NCBI GenBank assembly: GCA_031261905.1
Contig: JAISIS010000048.1
Span: forward strand, 1-19,494
Source: Burkholderiaceae bacterium
GTDB lineage: Bacteria; Pseudomonadota; Gammaproteobacteria; Burkholderiales; Burkholderiaceae_D
Length of the DNA stretch: 19,494 bases
Direction of reading: 5' to 3'
Positions within the stretch are counted from its first letter, which is position 1. Each line of letters starts with the position of its first letter. Shown here in pieces: positions 1 through 6,677 of the stretch. A program made the position numbers and the translations under genes. The notes beneath the pieces are model-generated. The model saw only the letters and a list, made by a program, of their open reading frames with translations. It searched no databases and was not told the DNA's origin.

Positions 1-22
1 CGGCAGTGCTTGCGCACTGCCG
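1..22. other. 9-bp hairpin at window edge
   Basis: A perfect inverted repeat with a 9-bp stem (CGGCAGTGC) and a 4-nt loop. It lies about 60 bp past the stop of the oxlT-like gene. It could be that gene's terminator, but the bases where a minus-strand U-run would fall are outside the window, so this cannot be decided. Confidence 0.5.
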
Positions 23-42
23 CCTGGTATTGCCGGTTTGCG

Positions 43-69
43 TCAGGAACTTTGCCTGAAAGTTCCTGA
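43..69. other. 11-bp hairpin after oxlT-like stop
   Basis: Inverted repeat with an 11-bp stem (TCAGGAACTTT) and a 5-nt loop, starting 14 bp after the stop codon of the oxlT-like gene on the minus strand. There is no U-run behind it, so it is not a classical intrinsic terminator. It may stabilise the mRNA 3' end or act together with the hairpin at 1-22. Confidence 0.5.
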
Positions 70-83
70 ACAGAAAACCTTGT

Positions 84-1373
84 TTATGCCGCGCCTTTCG
101 CTGCAGCTGCTTCCTGTGCTTCAACCGTTGCATTGTTGCCGAGGATGAAGCGACGGCGCCACGGTTTCAGGACGAAGAAGGAGAGGCAGGAGCAGGTGAA
201 TGCGATACATGCGGAAAGGATAAACGTGCGATCCCAGTTACCGCCTGCCGAGAGGCCTGCAGCCAGCGGAACCAGCAGCGAGGAAGTTCCTTTCGCCGTG
301 TACAGTGTACCTGCGTTACCCGCTGCGTTCTTCACACCGAATGTGTCAGCGCACATGGACGGGAACAGCGAGAAGATTTCACCCCAGAACGCGAAGGTCA
401 ACGCTGCGAAGAGCATGAAGCCCCATGGCGTACGGCCATAAGCCATCAGACCAAGCAGTGAGAAGCCTTCACCCATGAACACGAGGAACATGATGTTTTC
501 CCGGCCAAAGCGGTCAGAGAGGAAACCGCAGAACGGACGGGTCAGACCGTTACAGATGTTGTCAATGGACATGGCCATCGTCAGCAGCGGCAGGGTCACG
601 CCCATCAGTGTCACCGGCATACGGGAGAGACCGTAGTCACGGGAAACCGGGCCGAAGGATGCCGTTGCCATAATACCACCGGAAGCAACACCAACGAAGC
701 AGATGTAGATCAGCCAGAAGATCGGCTGTCTCATGATCTGGGTCGGCGTGAATTCCATCTTGCTGGACACAACGCGCGGAATTGCCTTCGTGCCTGGCGG
801 CAGTTTGGCGCGCGGCATGAACATGGCGCAAGCGAAGATGATGATGCCCTGGATGATGCCGAATACCAGGAAGGTATGCTGATAACCGGAGCTGTTGATC
901 ATGGATGCAACAGGAACAACTGTAAGCGCAGCGCCGCCACCGAAACCGGCAGCCGTTGCACCTGCAGCCAGACCACGCCTGTCAGGGAACCATTTCAGTG
1001 CGTTACCTACGGCAGTACCGTAAACAGCGCCAGCGCCCATACCGGTAATAACCGAAGCAGCGTACATAACAGCCAGACTGGAAGCGAAGGAATACATCAT
1101 CCAGCCAATGGTTGCCAGGATCGCGCCGCCTGCAATAACCGGCCTCGGACCAAATTTGTCAACCAGCCAGCCTTCAACCGGAACCAGCCAGGTTTCAAAG
1201 AAAATGAAAATGGTAAACGACAGCTGAATGGCTGTACGCGCCCAATGGAATTTATCCTGAATCGGTGCAACGAACAGCGTCCAGCCGTATTGGCAGTTGG
1301 CCACGGTGGCCATACAGACAATACCTAGGATCAACTGCACCCACCGATTTGGGTACTTTTCTTGTGTAGCCAT
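84..1373 (-). CDS. OxlT-like oxalate/formate MFS antiporter
   Basis: 429-residue inner-membrane carrier of the major facilitator superfamily with about 12 hydrophobic segments. It resembles OxlT, which exchanges oxalate(2-) for formate(1-) and so generates proton-motive force in Oxalobacter. The family pattern VDKFGPR follows helix 2 (residues 71-77). The two charged residues that bind oxalate in OxlT (Arg272 and Lys355, from memory) have counterparts at Arg279 (in TRPFCGF) and Lys361 (in YTAKGTSS). Gln28-Tyr29, Tyr118 and Trp330 also match the OxlT pocket. Differences: the Trp352 and Tyr328 positions are Tyr358 and Phe334, and Glu60, Glu67 and Glu332 replace uncharged residues. It is therefore a paralogue whose substrate may not be oxalate. 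The start has an AAAGGAGAG Shine-Dalgarno 8-9 nt upstream. It is transcribed alone behind a roughly 270-bp regulatory region. Family is sure; substrate is not. Confidence 0.85.
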   Translation of the reverse strand: MATQEKYPNRWVQLILGIVCMATVANCQYGWTLFVAPIQDKFHWARTAIQLSFTIFIFFETWLVPVEGWLVDKFGPRPVIAGGAILATIGWMMYSFASSLAVMYAASVITGMGAGAVYGTAVGNALKWFPDRRGLAAGATAAGFGGGAALTVVPVASMINSSGYQHTFLVFGIIQGIIIFACAMFMPRAKLPPGTKAIPRVVSSKMEFTPTQIMRQPIFWLIYICFVGVASGGIMATASFGPVSRDYGLSRMPVTLMGVTLPLLTMAMSIDNICNGLTRPFCGFLSDRFGRENIMFLVFMGEGFSLLGLMAYGRTPWGFMLFAALTFAFWGEIFSLFPSMCADTFGVKNAAGNAGTLYTAKGTSSLLVPLAAGLSAGGNWDRTFILSACIAFTCSCLSFFVLKPWRRRFILGNNATVEAQEAAAAKGAA

Positions 1374-1411
1374 AATTCTACTCTCCTTTAAAAGTTACTA
1401 ATTACTTTACT

Positions 1412-1471
1412 TCCGGACTTTGCGCTCTTGCCAACAAAACCTACCCACAATCCGGACGACTACATGTCCGG
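1412..1471 (-). promoter_or_regulatory. Leader with three CCGGAC/GTCCGG segments
   Basis: Inside the predicted 5' leader of the oxlT-like mRNA. Plus-strand CCGGAC occurs at 1413-1418 and 1452-1457, and its complement GTCCGG at 1466-1471. In the RNA the first segment (1471-1466) can pair with either of two later GUCCGG segments, giving a short 8-nt-loop hairpin or a longer alternative one. No known riboswitch was recognised. A regulatory role is inference. Confidence 0.35.
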
Positions 1472-1490
1472 TTCATGGCATAGCACTCTT

Positions 1491-1496
1491 ATTGTG
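1491..1496 (-). promoter_or_regulatory. Predicted -10 of oxlT-like promoter
   Basis: CACAAT on the minus strand (4 of 6 to TATAAT), 22 bp downstream of the TGACC-N2-GGTCA palindrome. Transcription would begin near 1484 and give a leader of about 110 nt. No -35 box is visible at the right distance, as expected of an activator-dependent promoter. Confidence 0.4.
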
Positions 1497-1501
1497 CGAG
1501 A

Positions 1502-1559
1502 ACAATTTGATGCTGAAAATGACCTTGGTCAAGATTGTTTTTTTTAATCACAATTTGAT
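1502..1559. repeat. Direct repeats ACAATTTGAT flanking operator
   Basis: The 10-mer ACAATTTGAT occurs at 1502-1511 and 1550-1559, 48 bp apart. Similarity continues with one mismatch into a CT dinucleotide. The two copies bracket the TGACC-N2-GGTCA palindrome and an A8/T8 tract. They may be sites for a second regulator of the oxlT-like gene. Confidence 0.45.
1519..1532. promoter_or_regulatory. Operator-like palindrome upstream of oxlT-like gene
   Basis: ATGACCTTGGTCAA contains the inverted repeat TGACC-TT-GGTCA. Nearly the same sequence (TTGACCTAGGTCAA) lies upstream of the oxalyl-CoA decarboxylase-like gene at 13232-13245. The site is centred about 41.5 bp upstream of the predicted transcription start, the usual place for a class II activator. 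The TTGAC-N4-GTCAA form is compatible with CRP/FNR-family boxes, but the regulator is not identified. Confidence 0.5.
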
Positions 1560-1641
1560 ACTCTCAAACTGGATTGGAAAATCCTACCAGATTTTTATTT
1601 GTTGCAAGACCCATTTTTGACATTTTTGTTATTTTTTCTTG

Positions 1642-2058
1642 TTATTTTTTCATTTGCCTCAACTTTTTCTGCAACAAGCGCTCCAGACTGGCCGTTGCGG
1701 CCAGCGTGCGCGTATGCCTGCCGGAGGCAATAATTTCCTGTTCGTCACGGGCTGTTAATGTGAAATACAGCGTGCGGCCTTCAATCGCCGCCAGTTCCGC
1801 TTCCGCGGTTACGCTCATGCCGACAGGCGTTGCCGCGTCGTGCGTCAGATCAAGGCGAGTGCCGACTGTTTGCTGATTTTCCTCAAGACAGGCGGCAACC
1901 GCTTCCTGGGCGGCCGCTTCCATTAGCGCCGCCAGCGCGGGCGTGGCCAGCACATCCCTCTGGCCGCTGCCCATATGACGCGCGGTGTGTTGTTCGGTTA
2001 CAACAAGGAATGCGCTCCCGCGAAGGCCTGTGCGCAGGGCGTCATTCCGGGCGCTCAT
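1642..2058 (-). CDS. FlK-like hot-dog acyl-CoA thioesterase
   Basis: 138-residue protein of the single hot-dog-domain family that includes fluoroacetyl-CoA thioesterase FlK. Members hydrolyse small acyl-CoA thioesters in the cytoplasm. The FlK catalytic residues (Thr42, Glu50, His76, from memory) have counterparts at Thr39 (VLATP), Glu47 (LMEAA) and His73 (LTHDAATP). The C-terminal half keeps the family pattern VGTRLDLTHDAATPVGMSVT and IEGRTLYF. The start at 2058 is chosen because its ATG overlaps the pyk stop codon by 4 nt (ATGA), indicating translational coupling, and gives the family's usual length. A longer in-frame extension to 2184 would lie inside pyk. The substrate is unknown. Given the operon, a C2 CoA ester (oxalyl-, glycolyl- or glyoxylyl-CoA) or formyl-CoA is possible but unproven. 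No clear terminator follows, only A/T-rich sequence. Confidence 0.8.
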   Translation of the reverse strand: MSARNDALRTGLRGSAFLVVTEQHTARHMGSGQRDVLATPALAALMEAAAQEAVAACLEENQQTVGTRLDLTHDAATPVGMSVTAEAELAAIEGRTLYFTLTARDEQEIIASGRHTRTLAATASLERLLQKKLRQMKK

Positions 2059-3482
2059 GGCTGCCGTGGTATTTCCGCAACGCGCAACAGATTGGTAATG
2101 CCGGGCTGCCCGAAAGGCATACCGGCCGCAATCGCCAGCGGATCGCCCGGTTGCCCGAAGCCTTCCGCAAATGCCGTGCGGCACGCGGCCTCCACCATTT
2201 CATCCACATCCGCCACATTATGGTCCATCACGGTTGAGTGAACGCCCCAGGCCAGCGCCAGACGGCGGGCTGTGGCGAGATGCGGCGTAATGCTGAGAAT
2301 CGGCGCCATCGGCCTTTCCCGCGCGGCCCGGAGACTGGTGCTGCCGGAATCGGTATAAGTAACGGTAGCAACCGCGCGGATCACATGCGTCAATGTCCGG
2401 AGCGCTGCAAAAATAGCGTCCCTGGGTGAAGGCAGCAGCATTTCGTGCTGCGCGTTGATCATTCTCGGATAAATCGGGTCGCGCTCCACCTCGTTGATAA
2501 TCCGGTCCATAATGGATACGGCCTGGACAGGATAAGCGCCACTGGCGGATTCCGCAGACAACATCACGGCATCCGTGCCATCATAAATAGCGCTTGCCAC
2601 ATCAGAAGCCTCGGCGCGGGTCGGCGTGGGCGAATGAATCATGGACTCCAGCATCTGGGTGGCGACAATGGCGGGCTTGCCATAGTAACGGCAGGCGCGC
2701 AGAATGCGCTTTTGCGCGCCCGGCACGCGTTCGGGCGGCAATTCAACGCCCAGATCGCCCCGCGCCACCATCACGGCGTCCGACGCATCCACAATCTCGT
2801 CCAGATGATCCAGCGCGGCAGGTTTTTCCAGCTTGGTCATCAGGCCCGCCCTGCCGGCAATCAGACGGCGCGCGTCAACCAGATCTTCAGGGCGCTGCAC
2901 AAAAGAAAGCGCCACCCAGTCCACTCCCAGGGAAAGCGCAAATTCCAGATCCCTGCGGTCTTTTTCCGTCAGAATCGGGATCGGCAACACCACGTCCGGC
3001 ACATTTACGCCTTTCCTGTCGGAAAGCGGACCGCCGGTGATGACCCGTGTCCTTATATGGCTTGCATCGCCGTCAATCACCTCCAGGCGAAGTTTGCCGT
3101 CATCCAGCGACATAAGATGCCCGGAAGACATCAGATTAAAAAGCTCCGGATGAGGCAATGACACGCGGCTTTCATCCCCGTCCTTCGGATCGCGGTCAAA
3201 TGTAAATTCCGCGCCGTCCACCAGTTCAATCCGGCCCGAAGCGAATTTGCCGATACGCAGCTTGGGGCCTTGCAAGTCCGCCAGGATGGCGATAGGGCGG
3301 CCAATCAGCCTTTCCACCTCGCGCACAATCTCGTATCGCGCGCGGTGATCATCCTGTGTGCCGTGGCTGAAATTAAAACGAAATACATCAACTCCAGCCT
3401 CAAACAGCGCGAGAATGGTTTCCCTGTCCGAGCTGGACGGTCCCAGCGTGGCTATGATTTTTGCTTTGCGCTGACGTCGCAT
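2055..3482 (-). CDS. pyk: Pyruvate kinase
   Basis: 475-residue glycolytic enzyme converting PEP plus ADP to pyruvate plus ATP. It keeps the family's landmarks: KIIATLGPSS at the N-terminus, RFNFSHG (about 35-41), the catalytic lysine in TKLEKP (Lys217), MVARGDLGVE (about 238-247), and ATQMLESM with TPTRAEASDVA. The usual SGETAKGKYP segment reads SAESASGAYP. An in-frame GTG at 3497 exists, but the ATG at 3482 is preferred: it has a GGGAG Shine-Dalgarno 5 nt upstream and gives an N-terminus like other pyruvate kinases. The gene begins 19 bp after the glycerate kinase stop and overlaps the thioesterase by 4 nt, so it closes the glyoxylate-to-pyruvate route in one operon. This is a pathway-dedicated pyruvate kinase, as seen next to ttuD in other beta-proteobacteria. 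Confidence 0.95.
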   Translation of the reverse strand: MRRQRKAKIIATLGPSSSDRETILALFEAGVDVFRFNFSHGTQDDHRARYEIVREVERLIGRPIAILADLQGPKLRIGKFASGRIELVDGAEFTFDRDPKDGDESRVSLPHPELFNLMSSGHLMSLDDGKLRLEVIDGDASHIRTRVITGGPLSDRKGVNVPDVVLPIPILTEKDRRDLEFALSLGVDWVALSFVQRPEDLVDARRLIAGRAGLMTKLEKPAALDHLDEIVDASDAVMVARGDLGVELPPERVPGAQKRILRACRYYGKPAIVATQMLESMIHSPTPTRAEASDVASAIYDGTDAVMLSAESASGAYPVQAVSIMDRIINEVERDPIYPRMINAQHEMLLPSPRDAIFAALRTLTHVIRAVATVTYTDSGSTSLRAARERPMAPILSITPHLATARRLALAWGVHSTVMDHNVADVDEMVEAACRTAFAEGFGQPGDPLAIAAGMPFGQPGITNLLRVAEIPRQP

Positions 3483-3501
3483 AACATCTCCCGTCACTCG
3501 T

Positions 3502-4773
3502 TCAGATAATCAGAATCGCGCGAAAATCATTGACATTCGTGCGTGATGGGCGCGTCACCAGCAAGTCGCCCAGTTCGCTGAAAAAGCGGTACCCGTCATT
3601 GTTTTCCAGAAGCGCGCGGGCGCTTATGCCCTTTTCCGCCGCGCGCGCCAGGGAATCAGGCGCATACAGCGCGCCCGCGTTATCCTCGGAACCATCAATG
3701 CCATCCGTATCACAGGCAATGGCATATACGCCCGGCAGGCCTTCCAGGGCAATGGCAAGCGACAGCAAAAACTCCGTATTCCTTCCGCCCCTGCCGTTGC
3801 CGCGCACCGTCACTGTTGTCTCCCCGCCGGAAATAATCAGGCAGGGCCGCGCAAACGGCTGGCCGCGCGTGACAACCTGCCTGGCCATTGCCGCGTGCAT
3901 CAGGGCGATGTCGCGCGATTCCCCTTCAATGCAGTCAGAAAGGATATAGGGCGTAATACCGGCAGCGCTTGCCATGGCTGCGGCGGCATCCAGCGCATCC
4001 TGCGCCCTGGCGATAATATGGCTCTCGTTCCGCGAAAAACGAGCGTCACCCGGTTTGGGCGTTTCCCAGTCGCCATTTTCAAGATGTTGCCGGATATTGT
4101 CCGGTACGCTGATTTCGTATTTCCGCAAAATGGCAAGCGCATCCGCGCAGGTTGTCGGATCCGGCAGCGTCGGGCCGCTGGCGATAATCCCCGGATCATC
4201 GCCCGGTATATCGGAAATCATCAACGTCACCACCCGCGCGGGGGCACAAGCCAGCGCCAGTCGCCCGCCCTTGATCCGCGAAAGATGTTTTCTGACGCAA
4301 TTCATTTCGGAAATCGCCGCGCCGCTCCTTAACAGCGCACGGTTCATCTCCTGCTTCTGTTCCAGCGCAATCCCTTCCGCCGGCAGCGAAAGCAGCGCGG
4401 AACCACCTCCGGAAATCAGGCACAGCACAAGATCTTTTTCCGTCAGCCCCTTTACCATCTCCATCATGCGGACGGCGGCCTGACGGCCCGCCTCGTCAGG
4501 CACCGGATGCGCGGCTTCCACCACTTCAATATGCCGGGTATCGGCGCCGTGTTCGTAGCGCGTCACCACCAGCCCGGAAATTTCGCCTTTCCAGTGCGTT
4601 TCCACAGCCTTCGCCATGGCGGCGGCGCCTTTCCCCGCGCCAATAACCAGTGTCCGCCCGTCTTTTGGCGGCTCGGGAAGCCATTGCGGCAGACATTTAT
4701 CTGCGCTTACAGCCGCAATGGCGGTTGAATACAAATCAATGAGGAATTGTCGTGGATTATCAAGTGAGACCAT
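3502..4773 (-). CDS. ttuD: Glycerate 2-kinase (TtuD/GckA type)
   Basis: 423-residue cytoplasmic kinase of the MOFRL family, phosphorylating D-glycerate to 2-phosphoglycerate with ATP. Conserved blocks in order: VIGAGKGAAAMAKAVE (43-58), LISGGGSALLSLP (119-131), EMNCVRKHLSRIKGGRLA (156-173), SDIPGDDPGIIASGPTLPDPT (187-207), then the C-terminal MOFRL region with ISGGETTVTVRGNGRGGRN and ACDTDGIDGSEDNAGA. A TTG at 4803 would add 10 residues. The ATG at 4773 is preferred because family members start close to it, although its Shine-Dalgarno is poor (GGCGG about 11 nt upstream), so the start is uncertain. It lies 19 bp ahead of pyk and behind two hairpins that separate it from glxR. Together with gcl and glxR it forms the glycerate pathway for C2 carbon. 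Confidence 0.93.
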   Translation of the reverse strand: MVSLDNPRQFLIDLYSTAIAAVSADKCLPQWLPEPPKDGRTLVIGAGKGAAAMAKAVETHWKGEISGLVVTRYEHGADTRHIEVVEAAHPVPDEAGRQAAVRMMEMVKGLTEKDLVLCLISGGGSALLSLPAEGIALEQKQEMNRALLRSGAAISEMNCVRKHLSRIKGGRLALACAPARVVTLMISDIPGDDPGIIASGPTLPDPTTCADALAILRKYEISVPDNIRQHLENGDWETPKPGDARFSRNESHIIARAQDALDAAAAMASAAGITPYILSDCIEGESRDIALMHAAMARQVVTRGQPFARPCLIISGGETTVTVRGNGRGGRNTEFLLSLAIALEGLPGVYAIACDTDGIDGSEDNAGALYAPDSLARAAEKGISARALLENNDGYRFFSELGDLLVTRPSRTNVNDFRAILII

Positions 4774-4808
4774 ACTGTACCAATCCGCCTGTTGAAAAAA
4801 CAATAAAA

Positions 4809-4835
4809 CACCCGTGCCGGAAAACCCGGCTCACG
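4809..4835 (-). terminator. Second terminator-like hairpin before glycerate kinase
   Basis: On the minus strand an interrupted stem pairs CCGTG with CACGG and CCGG with CCGG around a GTTTT loop, followed by a T-rich stretch (GTGTTTTATTGTTTTTT). It sits between the strong glxR terminator and the glycerate kinase start. It could back up that terminator or shape the kinase leader. Confidence 0.4.
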
Positions 4836-4865
4836 GCACATCATACCGCGCCTTTGATGGGCCAC

Positions 4866-4906
4866 AAAAAAAATTTGCAGGAGAGGGCGTTGCCGCCTTC
4901 TCCTGC
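4866..4906 (-). terminator. Terminator of gcl-hyi-glxR
   Basis: A 12-bp stem (GCAGGAGAGGGC on the plus strand, one G-U type pair) with a 6-nt loop lies 21 bp past the glxR stop. On the minus strand it is followed by AAATTTTTTTT. This is a convincing intrinsic terminator and implies separate or attenuated expression of the kinase-pyk-thioesterase block. Confidence 0.85.
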
Positions 4907-4927
4907 CTGAACGGGTAAAACCGGTAA

Positions 4928-5815
4928 TCAGCCTTTGGCGATTTCGTGATTGGACATGATCTCAATCGCGCGGCACAGCGCGGAGTGATCCATGCCGCTC
5001 AGACCATTGCCGGCGCAGGCGTTCATCAGTTCCTGTGCGGTGGCGGTATTCGGCAGCGAAATGCTCATCGAGCGTGCGCCCTGCAAAGCCAGGTTCAGGT
5101 CTTTCTGGTGCAGCTCGATCCGGAAGCCCGGATTGAAAGTGCGCTTGATCATACGCTCGCCATGCACTTCCAGAATACGGGAAGAAGCAAAGCCGCCCAT
5201 CAGCGCCTCACGCACCTTGGCGGGATCCGCGCCGGCCCTGGAAGCAAACAGCATGGCTTCGGCAACCGCCTGAATATTCAGCGCCACGATGATCTGGTTG
5301 GCCACCTTGGTTGTCTGGCCATCGCCATTGCCGCCAACCAGGGTAATGTTCTTGCCCATCAGCTCAAACAGCGGCTTGACGGCGTTAAAGGCGCTTTCCG
5401 AACCGCCCACCATGATGGTGAGGGAACCGGCTTTTGCACCCACTTCACCGCCGGAAACCGGCGCATCCAGGTACTCGGCGCCCAGCGCCTTGATTTTCTG
5501 CGCGAACTCCTTCGTTGCGATCGGCGAAATCGAACTCATGTCCACCACCGTCTTGCCGGCGGAAATGCCCTGCGACACACCGTTTGCGCCAAAGAGCACG
5601 TCTTCAACATGCGGGGTATCCGGCACCATGATGATGATGATGTCGGCGGCCTTTGCCACTTCCGCAGCGTTGGCGCAGACTGTCGCGCCGCCGCTGACCA
5701 GTTCCCCGGAAGGCGCTTTCCTGTCGTTGACAAACAGCGTATGACCGCCTTTTTGCAGGTTGAGCGCCATGGGCATGCCCATAATCCCCAGTCCGATAAA
5801 TCCTACTTTAGCCAT
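4928..5815 (-). CDS. glxR: Tartronate semialdehyde reductase
   Basis: 295-residue member of the beta-hydroxyacid dehydrogenase family, reducing tartronate semialdehyde (2-hydroxy-3-oxopropanoate) to D-glycerate with NAD(P)H. It has the Rossmann motif GLGIMGMPMA (8-17), the substrate-binding segment DAPVSGGEVGAKAGSLTIMVGG at about 117-138, and the catalytic lysine at Lys170 in TTKVANQ. Its length matches GarR/GlxR (about 292-296). The ATG has a clear GGGAG Shine-Dalgarno. It lies 44 bp behind hyi and is followed by a strong terminator, so it is the last gene of the gcl-hyi-glxR operon. Between GarR and GlxR names, the gcl/hyi context favours GlxR. Confidence 0.95.
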   Translation of the reverse strand: MAKVGFIGLGIMGMPMALNLQKGGHTLFVNDRKAPSGELVSGGATVCANAAEVAKAADIIIIMVPDTPHVEDVLFGANGVSQGISAGKTVVDMSSISPIATKEFAQKIKALGAEYLDAPVSGGEVGAKAGSLTIMVGGSESAFNAVKPLFELMGKNITLVGGNGDGQTTKVANQIIVALNIQAVAEAMLFASRAGADPAKVREALMGGFASSRILEVHGERMIKRTFNPGFRIELHQKDLNLALQGARSMSISLPNTATAQELMNACAGNGLSGMDHSALCRAIEIMSNHEIAKG

Positions 5816-5859
5816 GCTTATTCTCCCGTAATAATATTTATTGGTATGGATAAATCAAA

Positions 5860-6639
5860 TTACACCTTGTGCGCCGCAATCCAGCCCAGGCCTTCCACCG
5901 TGGTGGTTTTCGGACGGTATTCGCAGCCAATCCAGCCATCGTATCCCAGATCATCAATGAACTTGAAGAGGAAACGGTAGTTGATTTCGCCGGTGCCGGG
6001 TTCATTACGGCCCGGATTATCAGCCAGCTGCATATGCTTGATCATGGAAATATTGGCCTTGATCGTATTGGCCAGTTCCCCTTCCATGCGCTGCATATGG
6101 TAGATGTCGTGCTGCAGGAAAACGTTGTCGGAACCGCTGTCCTTGATCATATTGATGGCCTTCTGGGTATTTACCAGATACGCGCCCGGAATATCCAGAT
6201 TGTTGACCGGCTCAACCAGAAGCGGCAGGCCAACCTTTTTGAGCGCATCACCCGCAAATTTCAGATTGTCCACAAACGCCTTGTAGATCTTGTCTTCCGA
6301 CACGCCAGCCGGAGCCAGGCCGCCCAGGCAGTTCAGTTGCTTTACGCCCAGCTTCTTGGCGGCCTCAATAGCTTTGCCAACGCCATCCTGAAATTCACCC
6401 ATACGGGCAGGATTCGCCGCAATGCCCCGGTCGCCGCCTTCCCAGTTGCCCGCCGGAAGATTGAACAGCACCATTTCCAGATTATTGGATTTCAGCTTTT
6501 CAGCTATCTGGTCCATATCAAACGCATAAGGGAACAGGTACTCCACTCCCTTGAACCCGGCTTTCGCTGCCGCGTCAAAGCGTTCCATAAACGGCACTTC
6601 CGTAAACAGCATACTCAGGTTGGCGGAAAATTTAGGCAT
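5860..6639 (-). CDS. hyi: Hydroxypyruvate isomerase
   Basis: 259-residue TIM-barrel enzyme of the AP-endonuclease-2/xylose-isomerase-like superfamily. It interconverts hydroxypyruvate and tartronate semialdehyde. The start MPKFSANLSMLFTEVPF is characteristic. Likely metal-binding and catalytic residues are Glu143 (LVEPVNN), Asp178 (LQHDIYHMQ), Gln204 (HMQLADNPGRNEPG) and Glu240 (GCEYRP), in the arrangement known for E. coli Hyi, which has 258 residues. A GAGGAG Shine-Dalgarno precedes the ATG. It sits 38 bp after gcl and 44 bp before glxR, the standard gcl-hyi-glxR order. Its job here is to salvage hydroxypyruvate formed beside tartronate semialdehyde. Confidence 0.95.
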   Translation of the reverse strand: MPKFSANLSMLFTEVPFMERFDAAAKAGFKGVEYLFPYAFDMDQIAEKLKSNNLEMVLFNLPAGNWEGGDRGIAANPARMGEFQDGVGKAIEAAKKLGVKQLNCLGGLAPAGVSEDKIYKAFVDNLKFAGDALKKVGLPLLVEPVNNLDIPGAYLVNTQKAINMIKDSGSDNVFLQHDIYHMQRMEGELANTIKANISMIKHMQLADNPGRNEPGTGEINYRFLFKFIDDLGYDGWIGCEYRPKTTTVEGLGWIAAHKV

Positions 6640-6677
6640 GGTTTTCTCCTCTGTTATTTGTTGTTATTGACTTCGCG

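Noticed and set aside
2059-2184. N-terminal extension of the thioesterase reading frame
   Set aside because: It falls wholly inside the pyk coding sequence and resembles no thioesterase; the ATGA overlap at 2055-2058 gives a normal family length.
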